The notes under the pieces: generated by a model
What the model was told of the DNA's origin: nothing
Databases searched by the model: none
What the model saw: the letters and a program-made list of their open reading frames with translations, nothing else
Shown: positions 7,021-14,343 of the stretch, piece after piece
How the letters are laid out: the number at the start of each line of letters is the position of its first letter
How positions within the stretch are numbered: position 1 is the first letter of the stretch
Assembly: GCA_964635975.1 (NCBI GenBank)
Contig: CAZWPO010000039.1
Coordinates: 1-18,591, forward strand
Direction: 5' to 3'
Source: UBA5314 sp964635975
Lineage (GTDB): Bacteria > Bacillota > Syntrophomonadia > Syntrophomonadales > Syntrophomonadaceae
DNA length: 18,591 nt
Translations under genes and position numbers: made by a program

Positions 7021-9011
7021 TTTAGGACCTCCTTTTCTTCAAAGAGGTGGGCGATATTATTGATGACAGCCGGGGACCCCAGCAATACAACCTGGTCCTC
7101 TGCCTGCAGGCAATCATCGCGACCAGGATTGACGACGGTATCCTTGCCCCGCTGGATGATCAGAATGGAGACTCCGTATATACTCCGCAAATCCAGCTCA
7201 GCAAGGGTTTGCCCGAGCACCGGCGAATTTTCTTCCACGCGCACCGTAACGATTTCGGCATCATGAAAATGCAGCTTGATGTCCTGCAGGGTAGGAGACT
7301 TCTTGGAAAGGCTGCGCAGCATTTCATAGCCGTCGGCCCGGACCTCCTCGACAAATCTCTCAATGTCCACTCTGGGCACCAGGTACTTTTTTAAGACCAG
7401 CGAGAATATCTCAACCGAAGTTTCAAATTCCTCGGGAATAATGTCATGGGCACCAGCCATGTACAGAGGTTCAATTTCCTGAATATAGCGGGTTCGAACG
7501 ATCATATGAACATGAGGATAAGTCTTGTGAATCAGATCGGTTACCCGAATTGTCGCTGCTGGATCGGAAATAGCCAGCACTGCTACCCGGGCCTCTGCTA
7601 TGTTGGTCTGCTGAAGCGCTTCCACTTGGGTGGCGTCTCCGTAATAAACCGGTTCGCCCTCTAATCGAGCGAGTTTGACCAGATCAGGATTCATTTCCAT
7701 GATTGCGTAGGGAATACCGGAAGAGGAGGCAGCTCGGGCCAGATTTCTTCCATTAATCCCAAAGCCTATGATTACCAGGTGGTCGGTAAGCGGCTCTGCC
7801 TGGGTTTCCATTTCCAGTTTGACTCCAGTCTTGAGGCGGGCCGGCAGGGGAAGGTTCAAAAACAGCCGGGAAACTGCCGGGGCGCCGGCGATACAGAAGG
7901 GGGTAAGGGCCATGGTGAGCACCGAAACAATGATAAACAATTGATAGAATTCTCCGCTTAAAAGCTGGTGCTGGGTGCCTACCCGTGAGAGTATAAAAGA
8001 GAATTCTCCAACCTGGCTTAGGGCCAGCCCAGCTAGAACCGCTGTTCTTAGGGGATAGCCCAGGGCGATTATCACCAGGCCGGCAATGAGAGCTTTGGTG
8101 ATTATAACTGCCAGGGCCGCGCCGCTAAAAGCCAGCGGGTGGGCAAGAAAGGTCTGCACATTGAAAAGCATGCCTACCGAAACAAAGAAAATGCTGGTGA
8201 AAACATCTCGGAAGGGGAGAATATTACCCAGTGCCTGGTGGCTATACTCCGATTCCGATATAATGAGTCCGGCCATAAAGGCTCCCAGAGATATGGAAAG
8301 CCCAATGCTGGAAGTCAGCCAGGCGACCCCCATGCACCCGGTGATAATGCTTATGAGAAACAGTTCCCGGCTCTTCTGGCGGGCAATTAGGTGGAGCAGG
8401 TAAGGCGCCACCCAGCGGGCGCAGATAAAAAGAAAGATCAACACCAGAATGACTTTAAGCAGTAATACAAGGGCCGACTCATTGGTCCCGCCGCTGGTCC
8501 TGGCCAGGACAGGAGTAAAGAGCATCATGGGGATTATAATTATGTCCTGGAATATCAATATACCCAGTATATTGCGGCCATGGGGGGTGTCTATCTCCGC
8601 GCGGTCCTGGATGAGCTTCAGCACTATGGCGGTACTGCTCAAGGATAGCAGGAAACCGATAAAAATTGCCTGGTTTGTTGCCCAGCCCAGTTTATGAGCA
8701 ACAAATAGAGCCGTCAGGGTGGTTAACAGCACCTGCAGGCTGCCTCCGATTAGAACGCTTTTCCTGATGTGAAGAAGCTCGCGCAAAGAGAACTCGATTC
8801 CAATGGTGAATAAGAGCAGGATTATCCCCACTTCGGCAAGGGCTTCAACGCTTTCAATAGCCTTTATAAATCCCAATCCATGCGGTCCGGCCAGCACTCC
8901 GGTTATAAGCAGGCCTACCAGGCTGGGCAGTCTCAGCTTCTGGCATAGAAGTATGACCGCGACAGCCAGGCCGAAAATGATTACAATTTCATGAAGAAGG
9001 GGAATCCCCAT
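7017..9011 (-). CDS. CPA2-family cation/proton antiporter with TrkA-N and TrkA-C domains (KefB/KefC-like)
   Basis: Membrane antiporter of 664 aa, probably exchanging K+ or Na+ for H+. Residues 1-380 are a CPA2 exchanger domain of about 12 helices, with LSLSSTAIVLKLI (122-134) and the conserved FQD motif (Asp156) in the ion path. A cytoplasmic TrkA-N/RCK domain starts near 410 with nucleotide-binding VIIGFGINGRN (413-423) and acidic residue Glu439 after the second strand, favouring NAD(H). The typical VYYGDAT follows at 455-461. A TrkA-C domain covers about 575-655. Start ATG 9011 is preferred over the open frame to 9032 because GGGAGG is at 9017-9022. The TrkA-C domain suggests gating by a small ligand such as c-di-AMP in Firmicutes (family knowledge, not visible here). 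The stop overlaps the next start. It may be controlled by the leader at 9040-9120. Confidence 0.92.
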   Translation of the reverse strand: MGIPLLHEIVIIFGLAVAVILLCQKLRLPSLVGLLITGVLAGPHGLGFIKAIESVEALAEVGIILLLFTIGIEFSLRELLHIRKSVLIGGSLQVLLTTLTALFVAHKLGWATNQAIFIGFLLSLSSTAIVLKLIQDRAEIDTPHGRNILGILIFQDIIIIPMMLFTPVLARTSGGTNESALVLLLKVILVLIFLFICARWVAPYLLHLIARQKSRELFLISIITGCMGVAWLTSSIGLSISLGAFMAGLIISESEYSHQALGNILPFRDVFTSIFFVSVGMLFNVQTFLAHPLAFSGAALAVIITKALIAGLVIIALGYPLRTAVLAGLALSQVGEFSFILSRVGTQHQLLSGEFYQLFIIVSVLTMALTPFCIAGAPAVSRLFLNLPLPARLKTGVKLEMETQAEPLTDHLVIIGFGINGRNLARAASSSGIPYAIMEMNPDLVKLARLEGEPVYYGDATQVEALQQTNIAEARVAVLAISDPAATIRVTDLIHKTYPHVHMIVRTRYIQEIEPLYMAGAHDIIPEEFETSVEIFSLVLKKYLVPRVDIERFVEEVRADGYEMLRSLSKKSPTLQDIKLHFHDAEIVTVRVEENSPVLGQTLAELDLRSIYGVSILIIQRGKDTVVNPGRDDCLQAEDQVVLLGSPAVINNIAHLFEEKEVLK

Positions 9012-9039
9012 GTTTTCCTCCCTTCCATACACTGACCTT

Positions 9040-9120
9040 AAAAATAAAAAATAGCCGGGAAAGGGCTATCCATATGATTAAAAATTGAAAGCACATAATA
9101 AATGGCGCAAAGCGATAGCC
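9040..9120 (-). promoter_or_regulatory. Possible transcription attenuator in the antiporter leader
   Basis: On the minus strand, GATAGCC (9070-9064) can pair with GGCTATT (9056-9050) around a 7-nt loop, 6 bp plus a G-U. The run TTTTTATTTTT follows directly, overlapping the right arm (9050-9040): a good intrinsic terminator 29 nt before the antiporter start. The same GATAGCC is perfectly complementary over 7 bp to GGCTATC at 9120-9114, which would form an alternative antiterminator. A TATAAT at 9179-9174 (minus) could be the promoter -10, though no clear -35 was found. It could instead simply terminate the upstream 9216-9425 transcript. It matches no riboswitch consensus I know; ydaO and similar signatures were looked for. 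Confidence 0.5.
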
Positions 9121-9215
9121 TTGAAGCCAATCCCGAAAATAACTAATAATGCCATTTTATTATGGATAATTCTATTATACCTTATTATTGAGCCTATTGA
9201 GTCCGAAATTTCCGC

Positions 9216-9425
9216 TTATTTGCGTTTTTTATGCTTGGCAGCTTCTTCCTCGCGTACGCTTTCTTCAACCTTGTAATCGATACAGTCCTTGTTGCAGCAT
9301 TCCCAGATAGGAGATTCTTCAGTCAGTTTATCACTGGAGAAAAACAGAAAAACTGATGAGAAGAAACCGGTATTGCTGGTCCTCTTTACCATGGGATGAC
9401 CGCAAGTGGGGCATTTGTGTTCCAT
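9216..9425 (-). CDS. Small Cys-pair protein, 69 aa
   Basis: Short cytoplasmic protein beginning MEHKCPTCGHPM, with an N-terminal CPTCG knuckle and a second cluster (WECCNKDC) near residues 42-48, then a charged Glu/Lys-rich tail ending KKRK. This resembles a zinc-ribbon fold with a spacer of about 34 residues. No specific family is recognised. Of two in-frame ATGs, 9425 is preferred because GGAG sits 7 nt upstream; for 9431 it is only 1 nt away. It is upstream of the antiporter on the same strand, 204 nt away, separated by the terminator-like leader, so probably not always co-transcribed with it. Confidence 0.7.
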   Translation of the reverse strand: MEHKCPTCGHPMVKRTSNTGFFSSVFLFFSSDKLTEESPIWECCNKDCIDYKVEESVREEEAAKHKKRK

Positions 9426-9576
9426 AGCCATTCTCCTTTTTATCTCTCTCCTAATTGCAGTTTGCCTATCTGAAGCAATAATATTAAGCGGGACCGGGCC
9501 CAGTCGATCAGCCCGGCAGATAATGAGTCTATCAATTCTCTTTCCAGCTTAATAACTGCCTATTATTCATGTTGCG

Positions 9577-9592
9577 CCGGTTTAATAACCGG
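9577..9592. other. Small hairpin downstream of the K+ channel gene
   Basis: CCGGTT and AACCGG form a perfect 6-bp stem around TAAT. Four Ts follow on the plus strand, but on the minus strand, where the channel gene ends 27 nt before it, no U-tract follows. It may act as a weak terminator or 3' stabiliser; evidence is slight. Confidence 0.3.
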
Positions 9593-9618
9593 TTTTGAGG
9601 ATCCCTGATAAATGAAGA

Positions 9619-10635
9619 CTACAATACGCGGTTGGCCGCGATGTATATCAAAAAGGTCTTCTGGTCAAGAATCAAGTCTACCCCTGGATTTGCCAGCAAA
9701 GCTCCGTCCTTAAGGATTCCGATCAGTATTGCTCCCCGCTTTCGGCACTCGGTAAAAGCATCTTCAAAACTGCGGTTGATCAGAAAATCCGGGATTAGTT
9801 GCGAGTATAGCTCATTCCCGGAATTATTGCTCATCAGCTCATCGAAGAGTTTGGTCATGCCTTCATTGAGGCTGGCGCGTGAAATCAATTTGCTTGATAT
9901 ATCCCCCACACATACGATCTCATCGGCGCCTGCATGGATAAGGTGGTGGATATTCTCGGGATTTAAAGACTCGGCTATTATCTTGCATCCGGGATTATTA
10001 TCGTTGACGGCCAGAGTAGTGAGAACCGAGTGGGCATCCGCGAATTGAGGGTCCATTTTATCGTCGACCAGAACGATAACCGTCCGGGCCTTGCCGATAT
10101 TAGCCTTTTCTAAAATCGCTTCTCGGCAGCTATCCCCGCGGATAAAACTAATACCTTCCTTCTCAGTCAGGGGGTTCTCTTCCCGCTCGGCGACCAGAAC
10201 TATTTTGCAGCCGGGAAGTTCATTCTTTATTTCCGCTATGATTCTTTCGGCCTTGTAGTTATAGGAACAAATGACAAAGTGATCTGTAAATTTTACACTC
10301 ATTCTTCCCCGCCCTTTCTCAATCAATTCTTCCAGGATCGATCCGGCTATATATCCAAATGATCCAATCCCGCCGATCATGACCACACCTGCAAGTATGC
10401 GCCCAGCTGTAGTTACCGGGGACTTATCCCCGTAGCCGACGGTTGTGACTGTAACCATTGCCCACCAGAGAGCGTCCTCAAAGGTTGCATACTGGCTGTT
10501 GACTTCTCGCTCGAATAGAGTCATAAGCAAAGCGCCGGCAAATATAAGGAATAGTAAAAAGAATATGGCTTTCAAGTAGTTGTGTGAAACTCCTAATTTT
10601 TTCACTTTATTAAGCAGATTGATAATAATATGCAC
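9619..10635 (-). CDS. Two-helix potassium channel with RCK/TrkA-N domain (MthK/Kch type)
   Basis: K+ channel subunit of 338 aa, expected to form tetramers in the membrane. Helix 1 covers about 22-41, the pore helix and selectivity filter TTVGYGD lie at 64-70 and helix 2 at about 78-103. The cytoplasmic RCK part begins at about 119 (HFVICSYNYKAERII). The GxGxxG glycines of a normal TrkA-N fold are absent there, as also in MthK-type RCK domains, so ion or other ligand sensing is more likely than NAD binding. A C-terminal RCK_C-like segment ends the protein. Length fits MthK-like channels. The start is probably GTG 10635, because GAGG ends about 10 nt upstream; TTG 10644 is open but abuts the ribosome binding site with no spacing. 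It is transcribed alone, 174 nt after the pseudouridine synthase gene. Physiologically it complements the antiporter nearby. Confidence 0.92.
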   Translation of the reverse strand: MHIIINLLNKVKKLGVSHNYLKAIFFLLFLIFAGALLMTLFEREVNSQYATFEDALWWAMVTVTTVGYGDKSPVTTAGRILAGVVMIGGIGSFGYIAGSILEELIEKGRGRMSVKFTDHFVICSYNYKAERIIAEIKNELPGCKIVLVAEREENPLTEKEGISFIRGDSCREAILEKANIGKARTVIVLVDDKMDPQFADAHSVLTTLAVNDNNPGCKIIAESLNPENIHHLIHAGADEIVCVGDISSKLISRASLNEGMTKLFDELMSNNSGNELYSQLIPDFLINRSFEDAFTECRKRGAILIGILKDGALLANPGVDLILDQKTFLIYIAANRVL

Positions 10636-10809
10636 TATATTCAAACCTCGCTTCAGATAAATATAATTTCTCCCAAAAGCACCGGTATCCTCCTTTGCCC
10701 ATGGATATGCTGTTTATTTAGTATATCGGTTAAAAAACTATGATAATGAGTGCTTATGAAGTTAGCATAGACATGAGGGGGTGGGGCTGAAGGCTATAAA
10801 AATGAACGA

Positions 10810-11718
10810 TTATTTTGCAGTGCTCCTAATCTGTATCATCAGGTCTGAGATATCTGCAGGTATGGGAGCTTCCAATTCCAGCAAATCAGTGCTGCGTGGA
10901 TGGGTGAAGCTCAGACAAGCGGCATGCAGAGCCTGGCGGGATATCAACCGGGAAGGGTTGCCGTATAGAGGATCACCGCACACCGGGTGCCCGATGTGGC
11001 TCATGTGGACCCTTATCTGGTGAGTGCGGCCGGTGCCCAGAGTAAGGCTAAGCAGGGTAAAAGCGTCGAACCATTCCAGAACTTTAAATTCGGTGGCGGC
11101 TTCTTTACCGTTCGAGCTTACTGATCGCCGGGGGTCGCTCTCGGGATGAAGGTGAGCTATGGGCAGGTTGATCAGCCCGCTGTCAGCCTCGACAGATCCT
11201 TCTACTAGAGCTATATAACGGCGTTTGACCCTTCCAAGTTTCATCTGGTTGAATAGAGCCTGGTGCGCGTACTGGCTCTTGCCAATCAGGATCAAGCCTG
11301 ATGTATTTTTATCAAGGCGGTTAATAGGTCTAAATAAGCTGGATAAACCCCGCTGCAAGTGATAGTAGGAAATTGCGTGGGCAAGGGTGGTTTCGCCCGG
11401 ATCGCGCGTAGGTTGAACAGCCAGTCCGGCCGGTTTGTCTATGACCAGGAAATCCTGGTCTTCGTAAATGATATCCAGATGCAGCGGGCGGGGTTCAATA
11501 GGATTGCTTTCATCAAAGGCCAGGTCGACAGTGATAACATCTCCGGCTTTCAACTTGTAATCAGTGAGGGTCCATCGTCCGTTGACCTTGATCTTGTGCT
11601 GCTGTTTGAGTCTGGTCAGCAAAGAGCGCGACAAACCCATCTCTCTGGTCAGTGCATCGCGGAGATAGATGTATTTATCATCAGGCAGCTTCACATAGAC
11701 GAGCAGATTCTCCGGCAT
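10810..11718 (-). CDS. RluA/RluD-family 23S rRNA/tRNA pseudouridine synthase
   Basis: Isomerises specific uridines to pseudouridine in structured RNA; 302 aa. An N-terminal S4 RNA-binding domain (about 17-65, SLLTRLKQQHKIKVNGR) is followed by the catalytic RluA domain. That domain has VIDKPAGLAV (92-101), the active-site motif NRLDKNTSG with catalytic Asp136, a central RRYIALVEG strand, and RTHQIRVHMSHIGHPVCGD near the C-terminus. Many members have His where this one has Asn133; I recall Asn as a common Firmicute variant. Start ATG 11718 has GGAGG 7 nt upstream. The gene follows the UbiD gene after 20 nt and is clearly in its operon, although no functional link is known. Exact target (RluD-, RluC- or YhcT/YjbO-like) cannot be told. 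Confidence 0.93.
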   Translation of the reverse strand: MPENLLVYVKLPDDKYIYLRDALTREMGLSRSLLTRLKQQHKIKVNGRWTLTDYKLKAGDVITVDLAFDESNPIEPRPLHLDIIYEDQDFLVIDKPAGLAVQPTRDPGETTLAHAISYYHLQRGLSSLFRPINRLDKNTSGLILIGKSQYAHQALFNQMKLGRVKRRYIALVEGSVEADSGLINLPIAHLHPESDPRRSVSSNGKEAATEFKVLEWFDAFTLLSLTLGTGRTHQIRVHMSHIGHPVCGDPLYGNPSRLISRQALHAACLSFTHPRSTDLLELEAPIPADISDLMIQIRSTAK

Positions 11719-11738
11719 CGATCAACCTCCAGCTTTCA

Positions 11739-13502
11739 TCAGCTGCTAAAGTACTCCTTCCAACGCCGGTCGACCAGCTGTGCGATATCTTCGCGAGGTG
11801 CGGTAAGCGCAGCCGGGTAATCGGGCTTCATGCGCGCATCGATAACCAGGGGAAGTTCATAGCCGATAACGTTGCGCCGTACTTTCTGATCCGCGTATAT
11901 ATCCAGCACCGGATCAAAACGGGTAAAAACCGACCACAGGAAATCAATCTGGCTGTTTACCTGGTCTACATCATCGACCAGGATGACCAGAGGCCAGTCC
12001 GCCAGTCCCGCGGGAGCCTGTTTAACTATCAGATCACCCAGGTCTGACTGGTCTGCATATGCCGGACCTGATACCAACAGGCATCCGGGGCAGTAAGCTT
12101 TGATCTTTTGGATATTCGGAAGAGGACCGTGAACATAGGTTTCGGGCAGTCTTCTTACCGGTTCTCCCAGCCCCAGCAGAATTGCTTTGCTCCCCTGATT
12201 GAATTTCCGGCCTGTATAATCCAGTGTGTCCATAGCCGTATCGTGGATAAGGATCAGGTCGCGAGCAGGATTAAAACGCTCCAGAATGCAGGCCAGCAGT
12301 CGTGGAAAATCTTTTAGATCCAGGTCTACATCAGTGACAAGTAGAATTTTGGTAAGGCTCAACTGGCCTTCGCCCAGAATCCTGAAACAGTGAGCCAGGG
12401 CTTCACGGAAATAGCTCTCCCGGACCACCGCACCGCAGAGCGCGTGAAAGCCGGCTTCCGCGTAAGTCCAAAGGGATTTCAGACCTGGCATGATTAGCGG
12501 GAATAGGGGAGAGATCAGATCCTGCATCCATTCTCCAATGTAATAGTCTTCCTGCCTGGGTATGCCCACTATAGTGGCTGGATATATCGCATCCTTGCGG
12601 TAGTATATTGAGCTGATGTTGAAGACCGGAAAGTCATGAATCAGGGAGTAGTAACCGTAATGGTCTCCGAAAGGCCCCTCTGGCTTCCTGATCAAGGGAG
12701 GCACTTCTCCGCACAATGCAAACTCGGCCTCGGCGATCAGCGGGTGGGGGTGTGCAGGCAGGTCGACCAGATCCAGCTTGCCGCCCATCAGGAAAGAGGC
12801 GTAGAGCAGTTCGGGCACCATTTCCGGCAGTGCGGTAATGGCGGCAATTGTCAGGGCCGGAGGGCCGCCCAGAAATGCCGTAACCGGCAGCGCCTCTCCC
12901 CGTTTCTCGGCTTCGTGATAGTGGAATCCTCCGCCTTTATGGATCTGCATGTGCATCCCGGTCTGGTTCTCGGAGTATACCTGCATGCGGTACATGCCCA
13001 GGTTGTGGTCGCGGCTGCCCGGCTTCTGGGTATATACCAGGGGCAGGGTGAAGAAAGCCCCTCCGTCTTCCTGCCAGCTGGTTATAACCGGCAGTCTGGT
13101 CAGATCTACCCTGGCCATAGAATTCCCCAGAACAGGGGCATGGGCCGTTGACACCCGACGGGTTCCGCTGCGAGCGGCTTCCATAAGCCAGCCCCGCTCC
13201 TCCCAGAGTGTCTTTAAGGTAGGGGGCAATAGTTTGTCCAGGGCATTCACTGCCTGATTGATAATATGCTCCGGTTTAGGCCCCATAGCCATCTCCATGC
13301 GGCGTAAGCTGCCGAATAGATTGCTGGCCACCGGAAATTGCGACCCTTTGATTCGGCTAAACAGCAGAGCCGGGCCATCTTGCGCCACCACTCGGCGATG
13401 AATCTCGGCCAGTTCAAGGTACGGATCGACTTCTGCTCTGATTTCTACTATTTCTTTCTCTTTCATTAATTGGGCTATAAAGGTCCGTAAATTCTTGTGC
13501 AT
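11739..13502 (-). CDS. UbiD-family prenylated-FMN-dependent decarboxylase (long form)
   Basis: Reversible (de)carboxylase of the UbiD family, using prenyl-FMN made by a UbiX partner that is not in this window. From ATG 13502 it has 587 aa, longer than E. coli UbiD (about 497), as in long-form members. Visible landmarks are LRTFIAQLMKEKEIVEI at the N-terminus, GMYRMQVYSENQTGMHMQIHK (169-189, cofactor/metal region), ELLYA (Glu231, metal-ligand position) and PEGPFGDHYGYY with Glu275 and Asp280. Glu275/Asp280 match two acidic positions of the E-R-E catalytic network known from AnFdc1 and UbiD; the Arg position seems to hold Lys189. Substrate is not readable: quinone-precursor or aromatic acid decarboxylation are both possible. 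The frame stays open to ATG 13526, but the sequence between contains GAGGAG, acting as the ribosome binding site for 13502 at somewhat long spacing (14 nt). It is first gene of a two-gene operon. Confidence 0.92.
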   Translation of the reverse strand: MHKNLRTFIAQLMKEKEIVEIRAEVDPYLELAEIHRRVVAQDGPALLFSRIKGSQFPVASNLFGSLRRMEMAMGPKPEHIINQAVNALDKLLPPTLKTLWEERGWLMEAARSGTRRVSTAHAPVLGNSMARVDLTRLPVITSWQEDGGAFFTLPLVYTQKPGSRDHNLGMYRMQVYSENQTGMHMQIHKGGGFHYHEAEKRGEALPVTAFLGGPPALTIAAITALPEMVPELLYASFLMGGKLDLVDLPAHPHPLIAEAEFALCGEVPPLIRKPEGPFGDHYGYYSLIHDFPVFNISSIYYRKDAIYPATIVGIPRQEDYYIGEWMQDLISPLFPLIMPGLKSLWTYAEAGFHALCGAVVRESYFREALAHCFRILGEGQLSLTKILLVTDVDLDLKDFPRLLACILERFNPARDLILIHDTAMDTLDYTGRKFNQGSKAILLGLGEPVRRLPETYVHGPLPNIQKIKAYCPGCLLVSGPAYADQSDLGDLIVKQAPAGLADWPLVILVDDVDQVNSQIDFLWSVFTRFDPVLDIYADQKVRRNVIGYELPLVIDARMKPDYPAALTAPREDIAQLVDRRWKEYFSS

Positions 13503-13670
13503 AGCTGATTTGCAATCTCCTCGCATTGTTTTGTAGCACTCTGCGGCTAGCTTTATCTTCTATATGTTCCTGATCAAAATCCTGCTTGAAAAATCTATAC
13601 GATGACTAAAAACCGCGATAGTCGCAGCCCGGTTGAGTTCTGACCCGCTAACTGCGGGCGGTAAAAAATT

Positions 13671-14117
13671 TCAGGTAGAGCCTCCATACGGATTGGATGC
13701 AACCGTCACTGTATTGCTGGATGCGTCCCATAGAACGTCAGCCCCCAGTGCCTCGGCGACAAAGCGGAGGGGAACCAGGGTATAGCCGCCCACTATTTGC
13801 GGCTCGACATCAAGGAGAATGGGAAAACCATTCTTGTATGCGGTAGAAGAATCGATAGTGAGTATGATGGTATCACAGCCGGTAGAAGCCGTGATAGAAC
13901 GGGTGGGGGCATCCCAGTAGACCGATGCGGATAAAGATTCAAATATGGCCCGCAGGGGCACCAGGATTCGCCCATTCTCAATTAATGCAGCTGCCTCACT
14001 CTGCAGCTGCTTCCCGTCGACGATTATGAGCGGGGAAGCAGCTAAGGCTGGAGAGGCGCATGTAAGGCAGCAGGTCAGCAGCAGGACGACAAGGATAAAC
14101 GCTTTTTCACGGATCAA
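13671..14117 (-). CDS. Secreted copper-amine-oxidase N-terminal (stalk) domain protein
   Basis: Exported protein of 148 aa consisting of a signal peptide and one CAO-N1 domain. The N-terminus has basic residues (MIREKAF), a hydrophobic core of about 12 residues, and cleavage probably after ALA near 27. The domain shows its hallmark repeated unit: IIVDGKQLQ, then ILVPLRAIFESLSASVYWD (about 51-69), later TLVPLRFVAEALGADVLWD, then NTVTV at the end. Such domains are very common on clostridial surface proteins, often fused to enzymes or SLH anchors; here it stands alone, so it may be a structural or carbohydrate-binding unit. The start is TTG 14117, with a G-rich ribosome binding site (GGGGGTGG) just upstream. 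The 168 nt between it and the UbiD gene contain small palindromes without U-tracts. Confidence 0.85.
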   Translation of the reverse strand: MIREKAFILVVLLLTCCLTCASPALAASPLIIVDGKQLQSEAAALIENGRILVPLRAIFESLSASVYWDAPTRSITASTGCDTIILTIDSSTAYKNGFPILLDVEPQIVGGYTLVPLRFVAEALGADVLWDASSNTVTVASNPYGGST

Positions 14118-14343
14118 AAAACCACCCCCAATGATTTATCTTATGTTTAGCAATTTAGACTGACACGATTACCATTAATATCGTAAAATATACCATGTAC
14201 CGGCATGAGAAGTATACCGTCTACAATTATATATGTGTACCATAATGGACTGGCATTATTATATAATAACCAGTGAGACGGAATTTGACTGAACAGCGCG
14301 ACTTTAAGCGGCAGTAAACATTGTTTGTGGAGGTAGAAATATA

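Noticed and set aside
9012..9180. c-di-AMP (ydaO/yuaA) riboswitch before the antiporter
   Set aside because: The gene type fits, but the conserved ydaO sequence blocks are not present; only the generic attenuator layout is supported.
12636..13151. Open frame of 171 codons opposite the UbiD gene
   Set aside because: Shadow of the UbiD coding sequence; composition without protein-like features.
14118..14343. Possible lysine riboswitch in the lysA leader
   Set aside because: The conserved L-box segments were not found; only a TATAAT and short repeats of TACC wording are visible.
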